Below, one piece after another: positions 40,541 through 51,968 of a stretch of DNA of 55,310 nt. Source of the DNA: Ceratorhiza oryzae-sativae (taxonomy: Eukaryota > Basidiomycota > Agaricomycetes > Cantharellales > Ceratobasidiaceae); the NCBI GenBank assembly GCA_030998015.1, contig JARWMV010000101.1, forward strand, positions 1-55,310, read 5' to 3'. The notes below the pieces were generated by a model, which had not been told where the DNA came from, ran no database searches, and was given only the letters and a program-made list of their open reading frames with translations. The first letter of the stretch is position 1, and each line of letters starts with the position of its first letter. The position numbers and the translations under genes are program-made.

Positions 40541-43078
40541 TTATCTAATTTTCCGCCGGCGTTAGAGGGAATCCTAAAGATTCCCTCGTAGAAAATGACG
40601 ACCGTTCGTCATTTTCAGCCGGCGGCTAAATATCGATATTATGCCGCGCACTAGCAATCGCAAACGGTTGCGATTGCTCACGTTGGTTGGTGGGACAAGT
40701 CCCACCAGCAACTAACGCGCGCGGGCCCCCGCTCTATCGGCTAAAATCTTAGGTGTAACCCAAGATTTCAGCCGCTAAAGCGGAGGGTCAACGACCCGTG
40801 GGCATTGTTAACGAGGCCGCGTTCGCGGCGAGCCGCGCGCACGCCAGGGCCGCCTTGGCAAGCCAAGGCGTTCGCAGGCGTGCACGGGTAATATTTACCG
40901 TTAAAAATTTTACCTGATCTAACTTTTCGGGAAACTGTGGTCTTATTAACACCAAATTCAGCAGCTAGCTCTATTTGATTTTTGACCCGTGCACGCCTGC
41001 GAACGCCTTGGCTCATATTGACCTTAAGGTCAATAATCAAGCCAAGTCGGCCCTGGCGTGCGCGCGGCGTCTGATTCCTAGGTACCCTGGAACTTAAAGT
41101 TCCAGGGTACCTCGCAATACCTCGCCGCGAACGCGGCCTCGATAACCAAACCCCTCGGGTCAACAGCATGTATTTATATATAAATACAATGCTGGATGAC
41201 CCTAAGCGGGGGTTTGAATGTTTTAATCAAATTATTTTCCATGTCGTATATTCCTAAGGGATTTTTACTCATTACATCAGAAATTTTATTTCTAGTTTCA
41301 GAGGTATGGGTGAACATAGGATTTAACTCGCCAGGTTTGCTTCCATGCAAGATTTATAAAATCTTGCTGGACCTGATTAACTTAATTGATTCTAGTGTAT
41401 GACCCGTGCACGCCTGCGAACGCCTTGGCTTAAGCCAAGCAAGCTTGGCTCATATTGACCTTAAGGTCAATGTAAGCCAAGGCGGCCCTGGCGTGCGCGC
41501 GGCGTCTGATTCCGAGGTACCCTGGAACTTAAAGTTCCAGGGTACCTCGCAATACCTCGCCGCGAACGCGGCCTCGATAACCATACCCACGGGTCAACAG
41601 CATGTATTTATATATAAATACAATGCTGGTTGACCCTAAGCGGGGGTATGATTTTTCCCAAACATCGGGTGGTTGGTTTTATCTACAAATCTAGCTTTCA
41701 TTTTAGATATTGCCTCAGCCGTGTGTCCGCCGGCGTTAGAGGGAATCCTCAGATGAGGTAGCCTTGACCATGAGTCTCATGGTCCAGGCTACCTCCCATA
41801 AAGATTCCCTCGTAGAAAATGACGACCGTTCGTCATTTTCAGCCGGCGGCTAAATATCGATATTATGCCGCGCACTAGCAATCGCAAACGGTTGCGATTG
41901 CTCACGTTGGTTGGTGGGACAAGTCCCACCAGCAACTAACGCGCGCGGGCCTAGCATAGATTTAGCTTCCTGTTTGAAATTAAATAATTCTTCGAAAGGA
42001 AAGCTTTTAATAACCTCTGTTTCAATATCACCCCCCGTGGTGGTGAGGACCGTCGCTCCGCTCGGGCCCATCCACCACCAAACCCTACCCCGCTAATCGA
42101 TACCCCTGCCAAGACGTGCGCTAAAGCGCAGTTCTCTAGGCAGGGTGTAGATTTGCCTTCGCAAATCATCGATTAGTGGAGCCCTCCGCGCTTAGGCCGC
42201 CCTGCTGGCGATCAAAGAGCGCGGAGGGGGCAGGCTTACCCGTGCCGTGGGTTGTGCGCGAGGCGGCCCCTCTGGCCGCGAGGTATTGCGAGGTACCCTG
42301 GAACTTTCAGTTCCAGGGTACCTCGGAATCAGACGCCCGCGCACGCCAGGGCCGCAGCTGCGATCGTAGGCGGGCACGGGTCAGTTAAAACTACAGCGAC
42401 TCTAGCTGAAATTGTTGCACGTACGTGCAACAACTTCACGCTTGTAGAGGAGACGTATGTGTGCGGCTTAAGCCGTACACAGACGGATCCGAAGCTTGAG
42501 TTAAAGGATCTTCGTGATAATAATAAACTACAAAAATAAAATTATTTATACCATGTTTTTTCATACTTCGCTGTAATCTGGCATTTGTTGTGATACCCTC
42601 CGCCGGCGTTAGAGGGAATCCTAAAGATTCCCTCGTAGAAAATGACGACCGTTCGTCATTTTCAGCCGGCGGCTAAATATCGATATTATGCCGCGCACTA
42701 GCAATCGCAAACGGTTGCGATTGCTCACGTTGGTTGGTGGGACAAGTCCCACCAGCAACTAACGCGCGCGGGATCTGTGAATCTTTCATACATATCTTTG
42801 CTGGACCCTATGTATTGTTTTCCATCTTTAGTGTTGACTAAACCATAAACACCGCCAACTTTTTTAAGATCTGCACGAACATCTTTAGGATCATTTAAAT
42901 CAGAATATACCTTTAAAGGCACTAATGCAGAGATTAAGCTAGATACCATATTATTTGGAAGGATAAAGTTAAGTATCTCTTCAAATTCAATTAACATAGT
43001 AAATATAACTGTAATTAAAAACACACAAAGTAAAATTGAAAATAGATATCCTCTAAGAGGAAATAAGAAATTAATCAA
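40541..43078 (-). pseudogene. GIY-YIG HEG of nad1 intron 3, inverted copy
   Basis: Mirror of 12785-15322 with the same set of insertions. Confidence 0.76.
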
Positions 43079-44454
43079 ACCCCCGCTTATCGGCTAAAAT
43101 CTTAGGTGTAACCCAAGATTTCAGCCGATACGCGTAGACCCGAGGGGTTTGGTTATCGAGGCCGCGTTCGCGGCGAGGTATTGCGAGGTACCCTGGAACT
43201 TTCAGTTCCAGGGTACCTCGGAATCAGACGCCGCGCGCACGCCAGGGCCGCCTTGGCTTAAGCCAGGGCGTTCGCAGGCGTGCTCGGGTCAAATTTGATA
43301 ACATTTTTATTGGTAGATATTGTAATAGTCTCTAAATCTAAATACGCCCCACCAGTTCAAATGGCAAAGGATTTATCTTGTCACAAGACTTGGCCCGCCG
43401 GCGTTAGAGGGAATCCTAAAGATTCCCTCGTAGAAAATGACGACCGTTCGTCATTTTCAGCCGGCGGCTAAATATCGATATTATGCCGCGCACTAGCAAT
43501 CGCAAACGGTTGCGATTGCTCACGTTGGTTGGTGGGACAAGTCCCACCAGCAACTAACGCGCGCGGATTTCTTCATAGTTGCAGCGCGTTACGCGGCTGC
43601 CCAGACCCCGAGGCTAACAATCGTAGCCAAGAGAGGGGGAGTGGGACCCTGTAAATTCCATTTTGCATATAAAATTAAATTTTCAACTAGAATCTCTTTT
43701 AAAAAATTTTGCAACTAGTTCAAATTTCAGCACTGATCTAGTTGCCGAACGGGGGCAAACCTTCATAGGCCCATTCGAGAAGCTATGTGATCTGGGGTTT
43801 AGAGTTATAGACTTGCTAGTTAGCCTTTAAATTTAATTTATTCTATTTACCTAGATTAAAAAGGAATATATCTTAATGGAAAACTAAACATTAAACTAAA
43901 ACCCTCCGCGCTCTTTGATCGCCCGCAGGGCGGCCTAAGCGCGGAGGGCTCCAATAATCGATGATTTGCGAAGGCAAATCTACACCCTGCCTAGAGAACT
44001 GCGCTTTAGCGCACGTCTTGGCAGGGGTATCGATTAGCGGGGTATAGTTTAAGAATTCCATTGACCACGTCTATTCTCTGAGGATACCAAACTTGCCCCA
44101 AGCGGGAACCCTGTCGTCAGCTCATAAAATGCTAGTGCCCCCCAAACATGTGCAGCGGACCCAATCCCAGGTGGGAGGGTCCGCTGCATTGTTTGAGGGG
44201 CATCCGCCCCCCAATAAGGTTACCCCCCCAAACAATGCAGCATAGCTGCATCAGTTTGGGGGGTCAATGGCGACATTGCAATTATTGGGGGTCTACAGGG
44301 AACTAGCGGGAAGTTTAGTGTTTCCTGCTGATTGTTCTACTAAACATACAGAAAGAACGGCTATGTGTTCAACCGGTAGAATTTTCCAGCATATAGCGGT
44401 CTTTAAGGAGACCGAATCCTTAGAGCCAAATTGTGGTTATACTCTTAGTAATGC

Positions 44455-44814
44455 AGCCTCCTGAAGATCAAATGGAGTTCTTGATGTTTCTGCCAATACT
44501 GATATGAAATAGAATAAAAATATTGTTAGTAGGGGTATAACACTCCAAACAGCTTGTTGGCTCTCAATGATTTTTGTAATGTTGAACGAACCTGTGATTA
44601 AAATTACAATTACTACCGCTGAACTAAGTACTAACTCGTAACTTATCATAGCCGCAGTTGATCTTAAAGAACCTAAAAAGGCGTATTTAGAATTAGCAGA
44701 CCATCCCGCAAATAATACTCCATAGATTCCTAGAGAGGATAGAGCTAATGTATACAAGATTCCTAAAGAGAAATCGAAGAGTACTAAACCATCTCCGAAA
44801 GGAATTACTGCCCA
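44455..44814 (-). CDS. nad1: nad1 exon 3, inverted copy
   Basis: Mirror of 11049-11408 (WAVIPFGDG to DLQEA). Confidence 0.92.
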
Positions 44815-44844
44815 CAAAACTATGCAAAATATGCCCTTTGAACA

Positions 44845-46363
44845 TTAAAGACCCCCGCCGGCGTTAGAGGGAATCCTCAGATGAGGTAGCCTTGACCATG
44901 AGTCTCATGGTCCAGGCTACCTCCCATAAAGATTCCCTCGTAGAAAATGACGACCGTTCGTCATTTTCAGCCGGCGGCTAAATATCGATATTATGCCGCG
45001 CACTAGCAATCGCAAACGGTTGCGATTGCTCACGTTGGTTGGTGGGACAAGTCCCACCAGCAACTAACGCGCGCGGGCATTGAGGGTATGATGTGGGGTT
45101 TAACTAAGTTAATTAAAGAGGGCATTGAGGATTTGTTAATTCGGATTCGATAAGAGATATTTCCGCCTTTTGTAATTCCATGGTTAATCAATCCACAAGA
45201 TAATCCAAATTTAGAATTAAAAATATCAATTAAGCGTAGCCCGTAGGGCCCAAAACCACCGTGAAGGTGTTTTTTGGAAACATCTTCTTTTGAGTAAGAA
45301 TCTGTACAAATGACTAAATGGCCTTTTGTTATGTTAAACGAAGCATCATCCATAATAAGAAAAGCTAAACCAACGGGTGTTAGTTTTTCATGGGCATTTA
45401 AGGGTACAATTTTTATGTTATTTTGTAAATCTTTAACATAAAAGTCGTCAATTACCCAGTTAAACATAGGATATTTTAAGGTAGAAAACCGTATATCTGT
45501 ATGAATTTTCCCAGTAAGTTCGTTTTGTTTTCTGGTAACTTCTTTGGGGGCTGTTCTAACAAAGGGTTTAAAAATAGAATATAAATGAAAAATTAATTCT
45601 TGGTTTACATTAGACATATAAAACCGCAATCTTGTGTTACCATTTAATTGAGATTTTTCTGCTGTAGCATCTCCCAGCATTGTTCCAAATATTACTTCTT
45701 TTTGACCCGTGCACGCCTGCGAACGCCCTGGCTTAAGCCAAGCAAGCTTGGCTCATATTGACCTTAAGGTCAATAATCAAGCCAAGGCGGCCCTGGCGTG
45801 CGCGCGGCTCGCCGCGAACGCGGCCTCGATAACCAAACCCCTCGGGTCAACAGCATGTATTTATATATAAATACAATGCTGGATGACCCTAAGCGGGGGT
45901 TTGATATTCGGTCAGATCTGGGGCGTCCGGAGTTCTAGGCCCCTTTATACGGCTATTTTTTACGTCCGTAGAATCAGTAGAATATTTTCTTAGACTCCGC
46001 CGGCGTTAGAGGGAATCCTCAGATGAGGTAGCCTTGACCATGAGTCTCATGGTCCAGGCTACCTCCCATAAAGATTCCCTCGTAGAAAATGACGACCGTT
46101 CGTCATTTTCAGCCGGCGGCTAAATATCGATTATGCCGCGCACTAGCAATCGCAAACGGTTGCGATTGCTCACGTTGGTTGGTGGGACAAGTCCCACCAG
46201 CAACTAACGCGCGCGGAGGCATATAGCAGTAAAATTTTATTAAAGTAGTTAACACAAAAAATTTGAATTTAGCATAAGCATCTTTAACATATGCGTTAAA
46301 TATAAATAACCAATTTTTAATTTTATTAACGAATTCAACTATATTTGCTAAAATATTTTGCAT
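44845..46363 (-). pseudogene. LAGLIDADG HEG of nad1 intron 2, inverted copy
   Basis: Mirror of 9498-11018. It differs by 2 bp, an AT missing inside the first A insertion at about 46130, so the frame into that element ends differently. Confidence 0.78.
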
Positions 46364-46765
46364 TAGTTTGGACTATGTCTTTTTTCTCAATAGATTAATG
46401 AAAAGGCGTAAAGCATTGGAATTAATGCACTTTTCTGTCTATTTTACAAAATTTTCACGTATAGTCTCTGAGGCTTTGATTTTTGTCATTAAAGCCTGCT
46501 AGTCGAAAGTTAATATCACAAATAAGAAATTTTCTTGCTGTTTGTAGACAACAAGGGATAATAATACCTCAGAATTTATAGCCTAACATGCCATTTCACC
46601 TACAATGGAATGGCCAGCTACCCAGAGGTTTTGACAATTGACCCCCAAACAATGCAGCTACGCTGCATTGTTTGGGGGGGCAATTGCCCCCCAACATGCT
46701 GTAAGGCATTGGGGGTCAATTGTTCTAGCATATAGTGAAATTTTAATTAAGCCAGGTTATTTTAG

Positions 46766-46875
46766 ACCTAATAGACTAAAGATTAAAGTAGCAACAGGTG
46801 CTAAATAAAAAAGTACTTTATTTGCTTGTGCTGGTATAATTGTTTCTTTAAGCACTAATTTAGCCGCATCTGCGA
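46766..46875 (-). CDS. nad1: nad1 exon 2, inverted copy
   Basis: Mirror of 8984-9093 (ADAAKLVLKETIIPAQANK). Upstream (higher coordinates) only the tail of intron 1 remains before the palindrome edge at 47241; no exon 1 copy is found. Confidence 0.9.
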
Positions 46876-46911
46876 CTTTTCTTGGGGAAAGGGGATTGAT
46901 TTTAATGGTTT

Positions 46912-47076
46912 TTATATTGTGAATTGAGCATGACTGTAATAATAATATCCTTTGAATGGTTTTTTCGTATCTAGATTTCTGCCAAGTGTTCTTGCAGAAA
47001 TGTGCGTTACCTTTGCAGCCATTCGGATACTTCGAAAAGGGCCCCCACTCACAAGTGTAAAATTAGTTGCATCATA
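46912..47076 (-). pseudogene. GIY-YIG C-terminal stub cut at palindrome edge
   Basis: Mirror of 8783-8947 (SIRMAAKVTHISARTLGRNL and stop). On this side the rest of the endonuclease is absent: the B element that follows ends at 47241 and unrelated sequence begins. Confidence 0.8.
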
Positions 47077-47241
47077 CCCCCGCTTATCGGCTGAAATCTT
47101 AGGTGTAACCCAAGATTTCAGCCGATAAGCGGAGGGTCAACGACCCGTGGGTATGGTTATCGAGGCCGCGTTCGCGGCGAGCCGCGCGCACGCCAGGGCC
47201 GCCTTGGCTTAAGCCAAGGCGTTCGCAGGCGTGCACGGGTC

Positions 47242-47413
47242 CCGCCGGCGTTAGAGGGAATCCTAAAGATTCCCTCGTAGAAAATGACGACCGTTCGTCA
47301 TTTTCAGCCGGCGGCTAAATATCGATATTATGCCGCGCACTAGCAATCGCAAACGGTTGCGATTGCTCACGTTGGTTGGTGGGACAAGTCCCACCAGCAA
47401 CTAACGCGCGCGG
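47242..47413 (+). repeat. A element at right palindrome junction
   Basis: Directly abuts the mirrored B copy (CACGGGTC|CCGCCGGC). Elsewhere composites are ordered A then B with one G between; here B precedes A with no spacer, an arrangement seen otherwise only at the palindrome centre (28020-28023). Confidence 0.9.
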
Positions 47414-47724
47414 AAACATTTGACATCGGAAGGTATGTTAAGTTTAGTAGCTTTAAGAAGTTCTCTAAACTGGGGTCTTTCCGATAGCTTGAAAAAAGCT
47501 TTCCCAAATATTGTTCCTGTTAATAGACCTAATTATGTTTTTAAAGGTATCAGTGACCCAAATTGGCTGGCTGGATTTGCCAGTGGTGAAAGCTCCTTCC
47601 AAATTATTACTAGCCCATCTAATTCGGTTGCTAATGCGGTCGATAACGTAAGGTTGAAATTTAGCATAATTTTAAATATTAGAGAGAAGGACCTTATTGA
47701 AGGGATAGCTCTTTTCTTAAAGTC

Positions 47725-48106
47725 CCGCCGGCGTTAGAGGGAATCCTAAAGATTCCCTCGTAGAAAATGACGACCGTTCGTCATTTTCAGCCGGCGGCTA
47801 AATATCGATATTATGCCGCGCACTAGCAATCGCAAACGGTTGCGATTGCTCACGTTGGTTGGTGGGACAAGTCCCACCAGCAACTAACGCGCGCGGGCCC
47901 CCGCTCTATCGGCTAAAATCTTAGGTGTAACCCAAGATTTCAGCCGCCCTGCCTAGAGAACTGCGCTTTAGCGCACGTCTTGGCAGGGGTAATAAAGCGG
48001 AGGGTCAACGACCCGTGGGCATTGTTAACGAGGCCGCGTTCGCGGCGAGCCGCGCGCACGCCAGGGCCGCCTTGGCAAGCCAAGGCGTTCGCAGGCGTGC
48101 ACGGGT
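47725..48106 (+). repeat. A+B composite with nested D
   Basis: A 47725-47896, B 47898-48106 with D in its hairpin; interrupts the LAGLIDADG_1 gene after IALFLKS. Confidence 0.9.
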
Positions 48107-48175
48107 CATACTGAATTGGTAGATCCTTCAGTAGTAACTATTTCTAAGAGTTATTACATTTCAGGTGAAACCGTC

Positions 48176-48245
48176 GACCCCCCAAACTGCTATTCCTTGA
48201 CAATTCCTTAGGAAATGTCAAGGATTGATGTTTGGGGGGCAGACG
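48176..48245 (+). repeat. E-type hairpin variant
   Basis: CCCCCCAAAC...GTTTGGGGGG stem whose loop is replaced by GACAATTCCTTAGGAAATGTC, another hairpin. Flanks CCGTCGAC/CAGACGTC. Confidence 0.7.
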
Positions 48246-48578
48246 TCAATCTCCCGTCGGTATACAAATTACTAAATTTTTAGATGTTGTTAATTTAATA
48301 ATACCATTTTTCGAAAAGTATGGAATAGTCGGAATTAAAAGCTTAGACTTTATTGATTTTAAAAAAGCAGCTGACATTATTAAAAGTAAGAAGCATCGAA
48401 GTCCTGAAGGTTTCAATGAAATCTTAAAATTAAAATCAGGTATGAATCGAAACAGAGAATGGTAATTATTAATTTTAAACTTGCTAATTTTTTGATTTTG
48501 TTCTAATAACCCACAGCCAATCTTAGGATGAAATGGAAGGATCCAAAACCACCCCCAAACAATGCAGCGTAGCTGCAC

Positions 48579-48794
48579 ATGTTTGGGGGTGTTTTTGGAA
48601 ACATTTTTGGATTAATATCTTTGTTCAACTGTATGATAAATTTGAACGCCATGAAAAATACGGTGACTTTTGTTGAAAGAGGAGGATTCGCAAAAGGATA
48701 TAACAACCTAAGTGATTGCTCAACATTTACTGCTAAAAATAAATTAGGTACTTATTCAGTTAAAGTATGGCTTTCTCATAAAGTAACTAACTAG
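48579..48794 (+). CDS. rps3: Probable rps3 C-terminal part
   Basis: Mitochondrial small-subunit ribosomal protein S3 is my best reading: recognisable from about 48650, MKNTVTFVERGGFAKGYNNL, STFTAKNKLGTYSVKVWLSH, stop at 48794. The ending G.YSVKVWL matches the conserved S3 C-terminus (G..GVKVWI in bacterial S3). It follows a LAGLIDADG_1 gene by about 100 bp and an E hairpin (48551-48597). Known rps3 genes of some ascomycetes carry LAGLIDADG insertions near the C-terminus, which would fit. No N-terminal rps3 was recognised in the window, so partial. Confidence 0.5.
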   Translation: MFGGVFGNIFGLISLFNCMINLNAMKNTVTFVERGGFAKGYNNLSDCSTFTAKNKLGTYSVKVWLSHKVTN

Positions 48795-50289
48795 CCCATA
48801 ATAAGTTTTTGGCTTCAGCCCTGAAGGGCTCCTAACCCGACCGTGACCCTTGGGCAGCGCTCTTTGATCGCGCCTTTAGGCGCGGCCTAAGCGCTGAACG
48901 CACGCGAGGATTGGAGTCCGGAGAGGGCCCGGTCAGCCCAAATTTCGATCTAATTTAAATTACAGCCTTAAATATCCGCCGGCGTTAGAGGGAATCCTAA
49001 AGATTCCCTCGTAGAAAATGACGACCGTTCGTCATTTTCAGCCGGCGGCTAAATATCGATATTATGCCGCGCACTAGCAATCGCAAACGGTTGCGATTGC
49101 TCACGTTGGTTGGTGGGACAAGTCCCACCAGCAACTAACGCGCGCGGGCCCCCGCTCTATCGGCTAAAATCTTAGGTGTAACCCAAGATTTCAGCCGCTA
49201 AAGCGGAGGGTCAACGACCCGTGGGCATTGTTAACGAGGCCGCGTTCGCGGCGAGCCGCGCGCACGCCAGGGCCGCCTTGGCAAGCCAAGGCGTTCGCAG
49301 GCGTGCACGGGTAATAAATATAAGAAATAAAAATTCAAGCCTCTCCCCTTTCGGATGGTGGCGTGTGCTACACAACAACCGTTGACCCCCCAAACTGATG
49401 CAGCTATGCTGCATTGTTTGGGGGGGTAATGGCACTCCCAATACGCTGGCCCGTAGGGCGTGCCTTACAGGCTTGGTAACGCATTGGGAGGCCGTTGAAT
49501 AGGGGATCATATTAGGTACTTGGATTTAATCTTAGTTACGAGGCTAACTTCTACTAAAAGTTTTTTTCTTGCTTTCACTGTCGTAGCATGTATTAATGTA
49601 AGCCACGACAGGGGCAGCCCCTGAGTAGCTGGTGGAATAAATCGTAGGATTAGAACAGAGTTTAATCACCCTCGAGAATCGATGTAGATTTGCCTTCGCA
49701 AATCATTCGATTCTCGGCGAGGTATTGCGAGGTACCCTGGAACTTTAAGTTCCAGGGTACCTCGGAATCAGACGCCGGCCGCGCTGGGGACGCCCGAAAT
49801 GCACCTTTACGGTGGTTTTGGGCCCTAGTGCCCCCCCAAGTGGGGGGTCAATGGCGCCACAAGTTTTGTGGCGCGCATTGCAATCATTGGGGGTCCATTT
49901 CCATCCATTATGGGAAAGGGTCGACGGTAATATTAGCTGTCTTTAAAAACCATTTAAAATAAGAACAATCAAACCTTCAACCCCTCCCCACCCAGCCACA
50001 ATGATTGAGTGTGGCTGTTACCTGACCAATCTCTTTACCTCTACGGAATGGATGGCTAGGCTATCCCGCCACAGGTAGCAACCCTATAGCAGCCTGTGTC
50101 GGTGTCTCCTGAGAGACTGCCAGTGCGAGCCTTTTATTTTAGTCGATCATAACCCCAAATTGGGGGTGTAGATTTGCCTGCGCAAATCACCCCCAATTTA
50201 GGAGTCCTCAGCGCTTAGGCCGCGCCTAAAGGCGCGATCAGAGAGTTGGAATTAGTTATGATTTCTAGGCTTGGTAATCTCGACGGTTA
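48795..50289. other. Repeat-rich spacer before nad2
   Basis: F-type hairpin (48854-48898), A+B composite (A 48976-49147, B 49149-49312), E array (49383-49496) with CCTCCCAATACG..arms, a G hairpin fused with C (49672-49776), GTGGCGCC-type hairpins near 49850-49895, and a GGGGGTG..CACCCCC hairpin (50155-50198) followed by an F variant. No gene recognised. 50000-50130 is fairly GC-balanced and structured-looking but matches no RNA that I know. Confidence 0.55.
48976..49312 (+). repeat. A+B composite
   Basis: Same junction as at 340; followed by AATAAATATAAG. Confidence 0.9.
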
Positions 50290-50944
50290 ATGCTTTTTGC
50301 TTGTATTCTAACTTATATAATAGCCATTGCGCTACCTTCTCTTCGAATATCTCCTTTATTATTAAATCGAATAGCATCTATAGCTTTATTTTATGCCGCG
50401 GCATTGTCATTTAATGTCGTTTATATTCAGTCAATTGGATCTGGTGTAGGTATCTTTAGTGGTCTATTCCATGTGACTTTAATAAGTCAAAGCATCGAAA
50501 TATTATTTTATATACTCGGTGCTATAATTCTTATGCCCTGGTCACCTTCTGAACCATCTCAAATTAAAGAGTATTCTTTAGTGATATTGTTTACTGTTTT
50601 AGGGGGTTCTTTACTAATTTCCAGTGGTGATCTTATTTCAATGTATTTAAGTATTGAATTGCAATCTTTTGCTGTTTATGTTTTAGCAAGTATCTATAGA
50701 GACTCCGAATCAGCTACTTCAGCCGGATTAAAATATTTTTTACTTGGTGGTTTATCATCATGTTTAATTTTATTAGGGAGCGGTCTAATTTATACTTACA
50801 CAGGTTTAACTAACTTAGAAAATATTTTTACTTTAATTTCTGTATCTGAAGGACACAACTTAGTACAAGGTATTGTATTAGGTTTAGTATTAACAGGTGT
50901 TGGATTCTTATTTAAAGTTGCTGCTGCACCATTCCATAACTGGT
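50290..50944 (+). CDS. nad2: nad2 exon 1, NADH dehydrogenase subunit 2
   Basis: Proton-pumping membrane subunit ND2 of complex I. ATG at 50290 ([19 protein letters not shown]) begins a run of hydrophobic helices; signatures are [31 protein letters not shown] (the conserved Glu helix), [28 protein letters not shown] (proton-channel Lys). Exon end placed at T50944 in TGG-T; joining to CT at 53158 gives WSPDVYND, the expected HxWxPDVY sequence. No repeats inside. Confidence 0.93.
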
Positions 50945-51140
50945 CTTAAGGCCCTCTGGTCGACAGAGAAATTTTACTATATGCTGGAAGTACTCCAATC
51001 AGTTTACCACTTACTTGGAGTTAATCAGCAGGGCTGCAATAATTTAGCGTCCCTCAGAGACTTCACGTAAAAAATTTATGTAAATAAATTAAGATAAAGT
51101 CCACCTATGTTCGAAAAATAATCAAGGGGAGTATTTAACT

Positions 51141-51332
51141 CTCACTCGAGAATGCATGTAGATTTGGCGTCCCATCAATGGGACACCAAATCATGCACTC
51201 TCGGCCGCGCCGGCCGCGCTGGGGACGCCCGAAATGCGCTTTATACCTCCAAAACCACCCCCAAACAATGCAGCGTAGCTGCACATGTTTGGAGGTGTTT
51301 TTGGAAACCATTCGGGCGGTCCCAACGCGACG
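51141..51332 (+). repeat. G-like and E hairpin composite
   Basis: CTCGAGAATGCATG..CATGCACTCTCGG with an inner TTTGGCGTCCCA/TGGGACACCAAA, then GGGGACGCCCGAA, an E hairpin, CATTCGGGCGGTCCCAACGCGACGG. Between intron core and HEG. Confidence 0.7.
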
Positions 51333-51968
51333 GTATGTAATAGAAAATTGTTAGTCTAAGTAATAACCACAAATTTTAGGGTGCCCAAAATGACTAAAAG
51401 AGATGGTAACATCAATTTTTAGTAGTCTAATTCGGTCAACCTTGTCTGCAAGGTAGCTAATCGAATCCCTCCAAGATTTGTTTCTTGTTCTTTTCTCTCT
51501 TGGTACTTTGAAAAGTGCCAAATTTAAATATAAATAAAAATTTATTTTGTTTTGTCTTAAGGCAAAGAATTATTACTTAAACAATTTCCAATTATGTTAC
51601 AATTATTATTAATACTCCATTTTATTGGATTAGTGGTGATTTATATTCTGTTAATTGATTTCAATTTTAGTGTCTTTAGTGAGCTATTTAATGAAATTAC
51701 AATGTATCAGCTTTTACTTTCTTCTATGCTGCCAATCAAACCACGAAGATTGACTAAGAAAGAACAAGAAGCTTTTTCACTTCCTAGTGATATGAAAGAA
51801 ATTCTTGTTGGTTTACTTCTGGGAGATCTTCTTGGCCGATTCCGGTACGGGAAAGCCAGATTTGTTTTTAAACAAGGTCTTGTTCATGAAGCTTATCTTC
51901 TTCATTTGTACGATTTATTCGAAAGCTATTGCCCAAGCGCCCCTAAAATTGCTAAAAGCTTACCTTAC

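Larger units (their letters stand above)
28022..46216. repeat. 21 mirrored A copies in right arm
   Basis: A copies start at 28022, 29395, 30798, 31488, 31688, 32855, 33341, 34296, 35229, 35613, 36167, 37350, 38207, 38707, 39619, 40553, 41727, 42600, 43395, 44855 and 45997, each the reverse complement of a left-arm copy and with the same nested inserts. B, C, D, E, F and G hairpins are mirrored likewise. Confidence 0.9.
27934..47241 (-). repeat. Right arm of giant palindrome
   Basis: Inverted copy of 8618-27933. Small differences seen: extra G near 28769, one C fewer near 29585, AC missing near 30411, one C fewer near 34741, AT missing in the A copy at 46130, and two homopolymer losses near 46630. 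It ends in a B element whose last base (47241) abuts an A element not present beside the left edge. Confidence 0.95.
47414..48465 (+). pseudogene. LAGLIDADG_1 HEG, second half only
   Basis: Begins inside the protein: KHLTSEGMLSLVALRSSLN, LKKAFPNIVPVNRP (the linker between the two domains of double-motif LAGLIDADG_1 enzymes), DPNWLAGFASGESSF (second catalytic motif), VRLKFSIILNIREKDLIEGI; then A+B (47725-48106), LVDPSVVTISKSYYISGE, an E-type insertion (about 48176-48245), then QSPVGIQITKFLDVVN, SLDFIDFKKAADIIKSKKH, SPEGFNEILKLKSGMNRNR and a stop. The first domain should lie upstream but the sequence there is the palindrome. So this gene is truncated at 47241/47242. Confidence 0.78.

Noticed and set aside
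8618..47241. Plastid-type inverted repeat
   Set aside because: The gene content is fungal mitochondrial (nad1, nad2, intron HEGs), there are no rRNA operons, and there is no single-copy region between the arms.
50000..50130. Possible ribosomal RNA or other structured RNA
   Set aside because: GC-balanced and hairpin-rich but I recognise no conserved rRNA or RNase P core sequence.
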